Positions 27,599 through 37,300 of a DNA stretch of 64,000 bases are shown piece after piece; the stretch's first letter is position 1; each line of letters starts with the position of its first letter. A model generated the notes under the pieces. The model worked only from the letters and a program-made list of their open reading frames with translations, was not told the DNA's origin and searched no databases. The position numbers and the translations under genes are program-made. The DNA is from Epsilonproteobacteria bacterium tcs-49 (GTDB lineage Bacteria; Campylobacterota; Campylobacteria; Campylobacterales; Sulfurovaceae), in the NCBI GenBank assembly GCA_002049495.1, contig LLYS01000001.1, positions 310,001 through 374,000 of the forward strand, read 5' to 3'.

Positions 27599-30500
27599 TT
27601 ACTGCTGCCAAGCCGAGGTGATGATCTGCATCATCTGATCGTTGCCTCGGATATCATCGTTGTCGATCCGGTGCATATCTTTCTCTTTGGCATAGGCGTT
27701 GATCTGCTGCACGACCAAATCCAGATCTTCATGATTTAAGTAGTTTCCGTCACTAAGTTGAACTTTTTCTATTTGAGACTCTTTTTTATCTTGATCTTTT
27801 ATAATTATTGAATCATTGTCACTATATTGTAGATATAGATCCCCTCTTTTTTCATAAAAGCTGATATCTTCTTTATTTACACTTTCCCCAAAAGCAACAG
27901 TATCCTCTCCTCCGTCTGGTTTTTTTATATTCCACCATAGAAAGCTTCTTGATGGTTCACTATCTTGTATCGTATCTACTCCGTCTCCTTTTTCAAACAT
28001 ATAGGTATCATTACCTAATCCACCTTCTAAGTAATCTCTATCTTTACTTCCTATAAGCGTATCATTTCCATCTTGTCCGTAAAGGCTGTCTCTTCCTCTA
28101 CCTCCATAGAGGTTATCGTTATCTTCGCCGCCATGAAGTTTATCTCTGCCTTCATTTCCTGTAAGCAAGTCATCTCCGTCGTTACCGTAGAGTGTATCGC
28201 TGCGAGAACTACCAAAAAGGATGTCGTTTCCTGATCCGCTTTCTAGGTAATCTCTAAAGCGTGAACCTTCTATCAAGGTATCTGCATCACTGTTACTGCT
28301 GTTGTTATATCCAAAGAAAAAACAAAAACTGTTTGATGACTCTATCACATCTTTATGAAGAGAAATTGATCCTTGTTTGGTTAAAAGCGTATCCACTCCG
28401 CTGTCTGCATCTTTGAAATAATCTTTAAGTGTGATCGTTGCATCATCACTTTGAATTCGTATAAGCATATCATTGCCGCTTTGTTCAAAGTCTAGATCAC
28501 TTTTGTTAATATGTTCAAGAGACAGACTATCGCCGTCACTATCGTTTATAACCAGATCACTGCCTTCATAGATATAGCCTTGCCTGCTGAAGTTAAGGTT
28601 TTTTTCTACCGTAGCGCCGTTACCGTCATCAACGGTAATTACTGCGCTATCTTCTCCGTTATATGAAGGCTCTGCCTCATAGTGCCAGTTACCTTCTTCA
28701 TCTACATGCAGTTCTCCATGAGTTACATTAGAAGTGATCGTATAGGTTAATGCATCGCCGTCTACATCATTTGCATCTATACTGCCATCAATCTCTCTGA
28801 TATTTACTAAATCGATGTTTTCTACAGGGGTTGCTAATTCGGGAGCATGATTTGCCAGCTCTTCAATAGTAAAAATATCTCCATTAAAAAAAACAGATCG
28901 TTCAATAGCATTATGATCACGTATTGCATTTTTTATAGTGATACCGTCTCTGCTCTGTGTTGCTTGATCTTCATCGTATTTAAAAGAAAGCATTATATTG
29001 TCGTCTTCATATTTGACGACTATATCCGAAGCCGATATCCCTTCACCGAATTTGATTGTATCAACTCCGTGTTGATCAAAAATAATGTCTTTGCCGTCAC
29101 CTCTGTTAAAAACATAGGTATCATCACCCTCTCCGCCTTCAAGGCTGTCATTACCCTTTCCACCTTTGAGCAGATCATTGCCGGCCCTGCCTACAAGATC
29201 ATTATCATCTTCATTACCTTCGATCACATCATCTGCATCAGTCCCCGTATTCACCGCATCAAACAAAATTTTTGCTATATCTGAGTTGTTTTGTGCGTTA
29301 AAGGACAATCCTCCGGTTTCTTCTGCCAACTCTTGGAAATCAGAAACAGTAGTTGCATTACCGTCTATGGCTATCGTATAAATTTCAATATTGAACGGTG
29401 CGGCCGTTTTTTCTGCCGTAAAAACAGCATCGGTTTTCGTAACAGTATTATTTACTGCCATACTTTGTAAACTTTTTGTACTCAACCCTATCCCCTCAGC
29501 CAGTGCCAGTACGTCAGAAAGCAGCTCTTTATCTTTGCCCGGAGCGTCCCCGAAAAGAAAAATTCTTCTTGCCGCAGCGTCTTCACGCCACGTTCCCGCT
29601 CCCCCGTTTAACGCCCTGAGCAAACCGGAATAAACCATCTCAGGAAAGTCTCCTCCCCCACTGGCACCAAGTGCGTTGATTGCCAAAAGCGCTTCGGCTT
29701 TGTTGTGTGTAAATGATTGTACCGTTTGGGTTGAGGGATCATTGTACCCCACTACCGCAACCCTTGAATTGACCGTTTCATCGCCCTGTTGAAACAAAGA
29801 GTCGATAATACTGTTGGCCTGGGATTTCACCAATGCGATATCATCGCCCATCGAACCGGTCGTATCAACCACGAATACAACGTCCTGCCCCTGATTGTCT
29901 CTAAGTCTGATTCCCAACGAATCCTCTTCCTTGTCGAAATTTTTAATTATCAAATCATCGTTGACCGTCAATGTGTTACGGACTGTATCAAGTTTGTATG
30001 TTGTTTTTCCGTCCTCACTGACATAAACTTTTTGATTTTTTGTAGATTTTTTTCTGTCCAGTATTCCTCCTGTAAGTTCTACACTGCTACCCTTGCCGTT
30101 TTTAAAAAGCACTTTCCCTAAACCGTCGCTGTCTTGTATAATATCACCGCTGTTTACATGATATGTATCAAAACCACTGCCGCCTGCAAGTGTATCAGCT
30201 CCTTCTTTGCCATACATGACATCATCACCGCCGTTACCGTTTAAAGTATCATCTCCCCGCTCCCCAAAGATCAAATCGTTATTGTCGGTGCCGTTGAGGG
30301 TATCGTTATAAGCGTTGTTTGTATCTGCATAGTCTTTTGCATTGTTTTCTCCGATACCCTGACCTACGATGATATCTCCGTCTATAGTAGTGCCTTGGGC
30401 GTAGTTGCTGATGAGATGATTTTTTGCAGGGGCAAGTTTTGTGTCGATAAGTCCATCATTTTCATAAGCACTTTTGATTGGATTATCATTTCCGCTTGGT

Positions 30501-30613
30501 GTGAAAATGTTGTGTTCTACGGCATAAATGGTACCTTTATGCTTTGTGTACATCTGCATGACTTGTTTGTAGTAGTTTTCATCGGCATCGGTGGGATAGA
30601 GATCACTCAGCAA
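27599..30613 (-). CDS. VWA- and RTX-domain secreted protein, likely 3' part of a split lysozyme-RTX gene
   Basis: A frame of 1004 codons. In order it holds a linker (1-100), an RTX block (about 105-155), a von Willebrand A domain with metal site DTTGSM (about 246-430), a second RTX block (455-520), and a cadherin-like repeat (about 605-700). A third RTX block (780-890) and a C-terminal export region of about 110 residues (KRGDLYLQYS, LSDGNYLNHEDLDLVVQQI) follow. The first codon is TTG without a convincing ribosome site, 11 bases inside the lysozyme frame, so I think both frames were one gene. The C-terminus matches that of the giant RTX protein at 34315-44094. Confidence 0.85.
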   Translation of the reverse strand: MLSDLYPTDADENYYKQVMQMYTKHKGTIYAVEHNIFTPSGNDNPIKSAYENDGLIDTKLAPAKNHLISNYAQGTTIDGDIIVGQGIGENNAKDYADTNNAYNDTLNGTDNNDLIFGERGDDTLNGNGGDDVMYGKEGADTLAGGSGFDTYHVNSGDIIQDSDGLGKVLFKNGKGSSVELTGGILDRKKSTKNQKVYVSEDGKTTYKLDTVRNTLTVNDDLIIKNFDKEEDSLGIRLRDNQGQDVVFVVDTTGSMGDDIALVKSQANSIIDSLFQQGDETVNSRVAVVGYNDPSTQTVQSFTHNKAEALLAINALGASGGGDFPEMVYSGLLRALNGGAGTWREDAAARRIFLFGDAPGKDKELLSDVLALAEGIGLSTKSLQSMAVNNTVTKTDAVFTAEKTAAPFNIEIYTIAIDGNATTVSDFQELAEETGGLSFNAQNNSDIAKILFDAVNTGTDADDVIEGNEDDNDLVGRAGNDLLKGGKGNDSLEGGEGDDTYVFNRGDGKDIIFDQHGVDTIKFGEGISASDIVVKYEDDNIMLSFKYDEDQATQSRDGITIKNAIRDHNAIERSVFFNGDIFTIEELANHAPELATPVENIDLVNIREIDGSIDANDVDGDALTYTITSNVTHGELHVDEEGNWHYEAEPSYNGEDSAVITVDDGNGATVEKNLNFSRQGYIYEGSDLVINDSDGDSLSLEHINKSDLDFEQSGNDMLIRIQSDDATITLKDYFKDADSGVDTLLTKQGSISLHKDVIESSNSFCFFFGYNNSSNSDADTLIEGSRFRDYLESGSGNDILFGSSRSDTLYGNDGDDLLTGNEGRDKLHGGEDNDNLYGGRGRDSLYGQDGNDTLIGSKDRDYLEGGLGNDTYMFEKGDGVDTIQDSEPSRSFLWWNIKKPDGGEDTVAFGESVNKEDISFYEKRGDLYLQYSDNDSIIIKDQDKKESQIEKVQLSDGNYLNHEDLDLVVQQINAYAKEKDMHRIDNDDIRGNDQMMQIITSAWQQ
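27657..27721. repeat. 65-bp exact repeat, copy 1 (RTX export signal)
   Basis: These 65 bases are identical to 34370-34434, and similarity continues with few changes for about 35 more. Both copies encode the same C-terminal segment of two RTX proteins. Confidence 0.95.
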
Positions 30614-31244
30614 CTCTTCGCTCTGCCATTCCCGTGCCTACTGTTTGATAACTCTTTCCTCCATTGGATTGGTAGCGGATTTGAAACCATGCTTCGGCTC
30701 TGTCGTTGTTTTGCAATGCGTTCACCAGATCTGTTCCAAACAGACCTGCTCCGCCGTTGTAAGCCAAATCTACGAGGGCTACGAGTTCTTTGGTGTTGGC
30801 TAGTGAATTGTAAAGAGCGGTGCCGAGTTTTGATTTGACGATATTTTCGTAGGTGTCTTTGATGGTGAGAAAGAGCTCTCCTACTTGTGTGGATGAGAGC
30901 GTTATGGCATTGGCGGAGGCGTTGTAGGTATCTACTAGGGCTTTGACTTGGGATTCTTTTTGGGCGGTGTTGAGGGAGGTTGCCAAAATTCCGTTTGAGT
31001 CATCATATAAGTCTTTCAGTGCCTGTTCTTCTTCGGCAGACAAAGTAATCCCTGCCACTGAAAAATCAGCTTTGACTAAAGCAAATGTTGTGCGTGCAGT
31101 CAGTGCATAACCCGCTCCGATAGTCGGCACGCCGACACCGTCTGTGTGTACTTTTAGTACACTTGTTTTAGAACCCTCTTTACTTGTGATAAAAGCTTTG
31201 AGTGCTGTTTCGTAATCCGTTGTATGTAATCCTGTAAGTGCCAT
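30603..31244 (-). CDS. T4-type lysozyme domain protein (GH24), likely 5' part of the RTX effector gene
   Basis: A 213-residue protein matching phage T4 lysozyme in order and spacing. Catalytic triad candidates are E23 (KEG), D35 (HTDG) and T41 (PTIGAGY). D35-T41 spacing equals that of D20-T26 in T4 lysozyme. Later come LVDLAYNGGAGLFG and a closing AERRVAE, like the GH24 C-terminal RRxAE. There is no signal peptide and no phage gene nearby. The frame stops at TGA exactly where the RTX frame begins. An AAGGAG site lies 9 bases before the start, one base after the inhibitor gene. Alone it would lack an export signal. Confidence 0.85.
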   Translation of the reverse strand: MALTGLHTTDYETALKAFITSKEGSKTSVLKVHTDGVGVPTIGAGYALTARTTFALVKADFSVAGITLSAEEEQALKDLYDDSNGILATSLNTAQKESQVKALVDTYNASANAITLSSTQVGELFLTIKDTYENIVKSKLGTALYNSLANTKELVALVDLAYNGGAGLFGTDLVNALQNNDRAEAWFQIRYQSNGGKSYQTVGTGMAERRVAE

Positions 31245-31245
31245 G

Positions 31246-32250
31246 TTATTTTTCTCCTTGTTGTGTTTGGGATTTTTCTATTTTTTTGAATGGAATAATT
31301 GCTTGCCATACTCCAGTGAACCTAATAGTTGGGTCTTCTGAAGATGTTCTGCTTAAAATCTTGTATAACTCAAAATAAACTTTGTGATTTTGATCCCATA
31401 TCAAATCAAATACATACTCCTGCTCTTTATAGCTGATAATTCCAGCATGATATAGCCCAGACTGCGACCTCTTCACCCTCTCTCTATCATAATTCAGTGC
31501 ATCCACAAGATTGTTTTTGAGTCTCTCTTGTTTACAAAGTGCGGTATCGACTAAGTAGGCACTGCCTGAGGTTGTAGGTTTGATAAACAACCACTCTTTA
31601 TTTTTGGCGGTTGTTTTCCAAACAGATACATTGATATCACGAAGGGGTTTTCGCTCATCTTCCACCCAATACTTTTTACCATCTTCTATATATTTTGGAT
31701 GATCAAACTCTCCTATTTCCAAATCAAATCTATAAAAGTAACAAACCCCTAAAATCTCTTTGAGTCTGGGGTCGTTGTATTGGACATTTTCAATAAGAGG
31801 GGGTTTGAATTGGATGTTTTTGAAGCGGAATAAGTCATCTTTGAACTTTAGTCCTGCATCGATGCGTTCTTGTTCACTAAAGATGATGGGATTCCATACT
31901 ATCTCCATGTGCTCTTGTGCCTCTTTCATCGCATCGAGGTAGAGCTTGGGGAAGGTTTTTTGATTGGCAAGAGAAGTGGTGAGTTCTTCTACTCTCTTTG
32001 TATAAGCCTCTTTGATGCAGTTTGTATCTTGGCATGTGTTTCTCTTTTTAATCCATGCTCTTTGGTCGGTTTTTATCTCTTTGGTGAGGAGGTAAAAACT
32101 TGTATAAACCCTGTTCAGTTTTTCATCAAACTGTGACAACTCTTTATCTGCACATATCATCTTCTCTACATTTGTTGTTGCATGGGTGCAATCAAAGCTT
32201 GCTGCTAAGAGGGAGATATTTACAAAGAGTATGAGGAGTAGTTTTTTCAT
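31246..32250 (-). CDS. LprI-like (DUF1311) periplasmic protein, candidate lysozyme immunity protein
   Basis: A 334-residue protein with a signal peptide (residues 1-17) and an LprI/DUF1311 domain in residues 20-95. It shows C21 and C33 in the VEKMICADKELSQFDEKLN motif, then QRAWIKKRNTC with C73 and C78. The family is named for the Mycobacterium lysozyme inhibitor LprI. The other 230 residues I do not recognise. It is one base before the lysozyme frame, so it is probably co-translated with it. Protection from that lysozyme is inference. Confidence 0.78.
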   Translation of the reverse strand: MKKLLLILFVNISLLAASFDCTHATTNVEKMICADKELSQFDEKLNRVYTSFYLLTKEIKTDQRAWIKKRNTCQDTNCIKEAYTKRVEELTTSLANQKTFPKLYLDAMKEAQEHMEIVWNPIIFSEQERIDAGLKFKDDLFRFKNIQFKPPLIENVQYNDPRLKEILGVCYFYRFDLEIGEFDHPKYIEDGKKYWVEDERKPLRDINVSVWKTTAKNKEWLFIKPTTSGSAYLVDTALCKQERLKNNLVDALNYDRERVKRSQSGLYHAGIISYKEQEYVFDLIWDQNHKVYFELYKILSRTSSEDPTIRFTGVWQAIIPFKKIEKSQTQQGEK

Positions 32251-32592
32251 TTCTTAACCTCGTTCATTTTAAAACAAGAACCCGAAAGCCCGACGCGGAT
32301 GAATGAAAAAAAGTTATTAGTTAGTATAAGTTATAACAGTAGTTTTTATATTTAAGCTATTTTACCATTGTTGCAAAAAGTTTCTTAATTTCTTATAAAT
32401 TATTTTAATTTTAATTATTAGTTTTTTATTTTAATAAATATGCTACTTTCTATGCGGCTTTTTTATACGCGCCGTATCCGCTCCACCCGTCGATGAAGGA
32501 TTGAAACTCGTTGCGTTGTTTTTGCAAGTTTTAGGGCTATGGATTTAAGGTTGTCGTTTTGGTTAAGCAGTTGTATTGCGGTCTATATAGGA
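32251..32592. other. AT-rich gene-free stretch before the LprI gene
   Basis: This 342-base gap separates abiEii from the LprI-lysozyme-RTX operon and probably holds that operon's promoter. On the minus strand, GTTATAACTTATACTAAC near 32310-32330 offers -10-like sequence. The part at 32450-32530 is more GC-rich and reads on the minus strand as a 26-codon open stretch, bounded by stops, containing FIDGWSGYGAYKKAA. It may be the tail of a lost gene, of unknown family. No complete gene is seen. Confidence 0.5.
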
Positions 32593-33588
32593 TTATTTGA
32601 AAGTATTTATCTCATCTTCTAAATCTTGCAATCTGTTTAGTATCTCTTCAAACTCAAGATTTTTATGAAAAATCATATTTTGCATCGCTTTGTAATCTTT
32701 TTGCAGCTCTTTGATATGAAACTCTGAGGGCATTAGTTTTACACTTCCGGGTTTAGCCATTTCAAACTGTGCCCATGTGGCAGGGTAAAACTTGAGTTTA
32801 AAATCAACCACCTGTTTTAATAGTTCTAAATCATTTAATGCTTCATCTTTTATTGAAGACTCAGCCATCATGGCTAGATCATAATAGTGCCTTGAGTATC
32901 TTATAGGAAGTTTTTTTTCTTTATCACGATTTGCTTCTTGATGTAAAATCGTTACTTTTTCCCAAAAAGTTCGTTTAGCAAGTATCGTATTTACTTTGCA
33001 TGAGTGCTTTTGAAAAAGCCTAGGGAAAACTTCTACTACATAAGCAGATATTTCAAAGCTCTCCCAAGGCATCCATGAAGCTAAGGGACCAATCTCAAGC
33101 AATACTTCATTTCTTAAATAAGTGTCTTTAAAAGTTGCCGGGTAACTCACTTTGATATTAAAAGGATTGTCTTCATCAATTTTGCATTTACAATATGGAT
33201 GCAATATAGTTTCTACTCTCCCCAGTAGTTGCTCTTTGATATACACTTTTGCGTTTTCATTTATCAGCTGATTGAACTTAACTTGTTTGTTTTTACTTGG
33301 GTGATCTTTTTTAGGATCATCTTTTGTCACCTCTCTCCAATCAAGTATCAAATCTATATCTTCAGAAAATCTACCGATAACATTAAAAACTTTAGAAAGT
33401 GAAGTTCCGCCTTTAAACATTAGTATTTTACTTAAAGCTTCATCGCTAAATATCTTGTCCAGTATCCAAACAACCCAGAAATCTTTTTCTACGATTGAGG
33501 GATGCACCGCCATTTTATGCGCAGCTTCTGAAAAAAGTTCCTTTCTTTCATGAATTTCAAATTGCGTGATTTTATTCATTAGTATCAT
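32593..33588 (-). CDS. AbiEii/AbiGii-type nucleotidyltransferase toxin
   Basis: A 331-residue toxin of the type IV AbiE abortive-infection system. The N-terminus has VEKDFWVVWILDKIF. The nucleotidyltransferase motifs are GGTSL at residues 60-64 and the DxD pair D77/D79 in RFSEDIDLIL. Family members pyrimidylylate tRNA acceptor ends or otherwise use NTPs to stop growth until phage spread is blocked. The start overlaps the antitoxin gene by 17 bases, so the pair is translated together. The base composition is AT-rich compared with the flanking core genes. Confidence 0.9.
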   Translation of the reverse strand: MILMNKITQFEIHERKELFSEAAHKMAVHPSIVEKDFWVVWILDKIFSDEALSKILMFKGGTSLSKVFNVIGRFSEDIDLILDWREVTKDDPKKDHPSKNKQVKFNQLINENAKVYIKEQLLGRVETILHPYCKCKIDEDNPFNIKVSYPATFKDTYLRNEVLLEIGPLASWMPWESFEISAYVVEVFPRLFQKHSCKVNTILAKRTFWEKVTILHQEANRDKEKKLPIRYSRHYYDLAMMAESSIKDEALNDLELLKQVVDFKLKFYPATWAQFEMAKPGSVKLMPSEFHIKELQKDYKAMQNMIFHKNLEFEEILNRLQDLEDEINTFK

Positions 33589-34189
33589 CTTTTTTACAAA
33601 TTTTTTTTATCGTTTCATAGACCCAATCAGTAGTTGTGACCGTATCTTTTAAGATTTTATCATACATTTTTTTATCTATTTGCTTTTTTATTTTAACGAT
33701 AATATCTTCATTGACATTTTCTTTACCCAGTGCCCTTAATGCTTGAACTATCAAAGAGCTTTCTTTGTACTTAAAGCCTATGTTTTTGAGTGCTGATTTT
33801 TTAAATTCAAGGGTAATATTGTCATAAATAACATATTGTTTTTTTGGACCGTTGCTTAGATAGATATATTTACTAACTACTTGCGTAGAAAGTCCTAAAA
33901 TGTTCAGTGCACTTTCTCCGCTGATTTCTATTTTCCAGTTAAACTTTCTAGCATAAGCGTGAGCTACTTGCTCAACATCAGGCGAGAGTTCACTTTGTAA
34001 AATTTGGCTATACTTTGGATAATCGTACATCCCTCTTGCAAGCCTTCTGATTTTCCCTTGGTGTACTAAATCCGAAAGCGTGTTATCTATCTCTTGTCTT
34101 GAAAATTTATGGATCAAGTCATGTGAGGAAAACGCCCATCCTCTTCCATGACTTCTAATAAAATGAAATATCTTTTCATAGAGTTTCAA
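33572..34189 (-). CDS. AbiEi-type antitoxin (DUF6088)
   Basis: A 205-residue partner of AbiEii. The N-terminal winged helix includes QEIDNTLSDLVHQGKIRRLARGMYDYP, the usual AbiEi DNA-binding part. The remainder (GESALNILGLSTQVVSKYIYLSNGPKK) is the domain that neutralises the toxin. Start is TTG at 34189 behind an AGGAAA site. In the family the antitoxin represses its own promoter by binding inverted repeats; a perfect palindrome sits 16 bases upstream at 34205-34222. Confidence 0.88.
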   Translation of the reverse strand: MKLYEKIFHFIRSHGRGWAFSSHDLIHKFSRQEIDNTLSDLVHQGKIRRLARGMYDYPKYSQILQSELSPDVEQVAHAYARKFNWKIEISGESALNILGLSTQVVSKYIYLSNGPKKQYVIYDNITLEFKKSALKNIGFKYKESSLIVQALRALGKENVNEDIIVKIKKQIDKKMYDKILKDTVTTTDWVYETIKKICKKDDTNE

Positions 34190-34204
34190 GTAAATTTCCT
34201 TTTT

Positions 34205-34237
34205 CTTTTTTCTAGAAAAAAGTATATCTATTTCTAG
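34205..34237. promoter_or_regulatory. Candidate AbiEi operator
   Basis: CTTTTTTCTAGAAAAAAG (34205-34222) is a perfect 18-bp palindrome. Its TTTCTAG core recurs at 34231-34237, 22 bases (about two helix turns) further. Position just before the antitoxin start suggests autoregulation. The DNA pattern is seen; the binding is inferred. Confidence 0.65.
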
Positions 34238-34314
34238 ATTTTATCTACATTAAAACAATATATTTGGATACAAATAGTGATTAGCAACAGTACAACCGTG
34301 TTTATCACGCAATT

Positions 34315-37300
34315 TTACCCCCACCCGCTTTGCACGATCTGCATCAGTTCTTCGTTTTTTCTGATGGTTTCGTTGTCGATCCGGTGCATATCTTTCTCTT
34401 TGGCATAGGCGTTGATCTGCTGCACGACCAAATCGATATCTTCATGATTTAAGTAGTTGCCGTCACTAAGTACGATCTTTTCGATTCTGGCGTTGTCGTT
34501 ATTCTGGTTTTTAACCACCAAGGAATCTTCCGGGCTGTACTGCAGATGCAGATCCCCTCTTTTTATCAAAAAGCTCACATCCTCTTTTTCGATCCCCTCA
34601 CCAAGGACGACGGTATCGTTGCCGCCGTTGTTTTTTTGCGGGAAAAGCCAGGAGAGAAAGCCTCTATTCCTTGAAGGGGTATCGTCAAAGATACGATCAC
34701 GGCCGTCACCCTTTTCAAACATATACACATCATCCCCCTCACCGCCTTTGAGCAGGTCGTTGCCCAAACCGCCAAGAAGCGTATCGTCTCCCTCTTCCCC
34801 ATAAAGTTTGTCGTTGCCGCTGCCACCGATCAGGACATCGACACCTTTACCGCCAAGGAGCGTATCCCTGCCGGCATCGCCGTAGAGATGATCAGCTCCG
34901 TTGTCTCCGTAGAGGGTATCCCGACCGCTGCCGCCAAAGAGGGTATCGTCTCCTCCATTGCCGCGAAGCCGGTCACCGCCGCCCTCTCCAAAGAGAAGAT
35001 CATCTCCGCCATTGCCCTGCAGCCAATCGGTATTGCTCGAACCACCCATGAGCGTATCGCGGGAATCATCCGCCCGTCCAAAGCTAAAGCTCCAAAAAGT
35101 ACGGGGATCTTGTATCGTTTCTTTGCCAAGATCCAGTTTGCCTTCATCGGTCAAAATAGCACCGATCCCTTTGGAAGGAGCACTGAAGTAATCTTTGACC
35201 GTCACGGTGGTACCGTCTTTTGGAATATGCACGAGCATATCGCTGCCGCTTTTATCCAGGGTAAAGTCCCCTTTATTCATACCAGAAAGCAGCAGGTCGT
35301 CGCTGCTATCACTGTCGATAGTAAAGCTCTCTCCGCCGTAAACATATCCATCGACACTGAAATCCAGACGCTTCTTCACAAAAGTACCGCTGCCGTCATC
35401 GACACCGATAACAGCACTATCGGTTCCGTTGAAAGAATCATCGGCACGGTAGTGCCAATTGCCCTGAGCATCAACCGTAAACGTCGCATTATCCGGGTTG
35501 GAAAGTACGGTATAACTTATCTCATCCCCCTCAACGTCAAAGGCTTCAATACGGCCACCGACCTCTCTAGCGTTGAGCAGATCAAACTCTTCGTAGGGTT
35601 TTTCAAGCTCGGGAAGGTCATTGACCGATTCGATAGAAAGATCCAGTGTCGCGGTATCGCTCAAACCGTATGCATTGGTCACCTTTACGGTAACGCTGTC
35701 ATCACCGTAGTAATCAGCCTCGGGAGTGTAGGTGAATTCCCCCTCACTGCCGAGGCTAAACGTGCCGTCGGTGCTGTCGGCTACCACCTCGTAAAGCAGC
35801 TCCCCGCCTACGGGATTATCCACGCTAAAGGCCGATTGGACAAAGCCGTCCTCTTGCAATTGCAACGACAGGTCGCTTACAACGGGATCGGAGACTTTGA
35901 TGTCAAACTTCAGGGTTTGCTCCACACTGCCGCCGTTTCCGTCATCAATGTTTATGACCGCGCTATCGCTTCCGATGTAGTGTCCGGCTACGTTGTAACT
36001 CCAGTTACCTTCCTCATCTACAGTGATAGTACCGTGCTGTGCATCCGTTTTTACACTGTAAGTTAAGGTGTCGCCGTCGGGGTCGGTTGCTTCTATCTCC
36101 CCACTTGTCTCTCGCTTATCTTCTAATGTGACACTTACACTTTCCTCCTCTAGTGTAGGTGACTGGTTTGTCTGTTCTGTTATTGTAAAGTTTAATGTTT
36201 GTTCAACGATTCCGCCATTTCCATCACTAATACTTATAACGGCACTATCTTCTCCAAGGTAGGAATCATTAGCAACATATTCCCAACTGCCGTCATCATT
36301 TATCTGTAAACTACCGTTTTGAGGTTGGCTGCTAAGGGTGTAACTTAGTGCATCTCCTTCAACATCGGTTGCCTCGATATTGTCGTTTGCAGTGGTAGCA
36401 TTTGCTAAAGTAATTTGTTTTTGTGCTTCATCAACTTCAGGAGCATCATTAATGGCTTCAATGTTTAGTGAAACATTGCTTGTTGCCGCTCCTCCAAACT
36501 CGTTTATAACATTGACTTTAAAACTATCTTCTCCGTTATAGTTTTCATTAGGAGTATATTCCCATGTACCGTTTTGAGTATCAAGATCAAGTGTCCCGTG
36601 TAACGGCTGCTCTATAAGTTCATAACTAAGTTCTTCACTGTTTTCAACCTCTATACTACCTTGTAGGTTTTCATCTTCCAATCCTTGACTTGTAGTATCA
36701 TACACCGTAGGTACAACCGTTTGAGATAGATCAAGAGCGTTGCCTTGACTATCTACAATATTTTCTATACGGATATCACTATTTGTCCAAGAAGAGAGTT
36801 TTAAACTGCTTCCATCTTCAAGAGTTAAAATGAGGTCATCTCCAACTAATTGACTTTGAACACTTTCTAAAGTAACTCCCTCTTTAAACATCACCGTATC
36901 ATTGCCTGCAGTATCATAAACTACATCGTTACCGTCACCAAGACCAAACATATACAGATCATCGCCACCTTCTCCATAAAGCGTATCATCACCTGCTTTT
37001 GCATCAAAAAGTTCATTTTCTTCACTTCCATATATGGTTTGATCACTATCATCACCTTCTAAGTTTTCAGTCGAATACGATATAAGCTTCATTTCATTTA
37101 TATCTATCGTTGTACCGTCTTCAAAGTAAAAGTGTTCAATCGCATCTTGATAATTGCTAATTGTTAATTTATCTTTAAGATCATCAAATCCAACGCCTTC
37201 TTCATTTAATGCTATTATCATAGTATCTTCTACGATTTTCACTCTCACATCATCTTGGGCTATACCCTCTCCAAAGTGCAGCGTATCAGTTCCGCCGTTA

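Noticed and set aside
30603-31244. Lysozyme gene as part of a prophage
   Set aside because: No holin, spanin, tail, integrase or repressor is nearby; the gene is enclosed by an inhibitor gene and an RTX frame.
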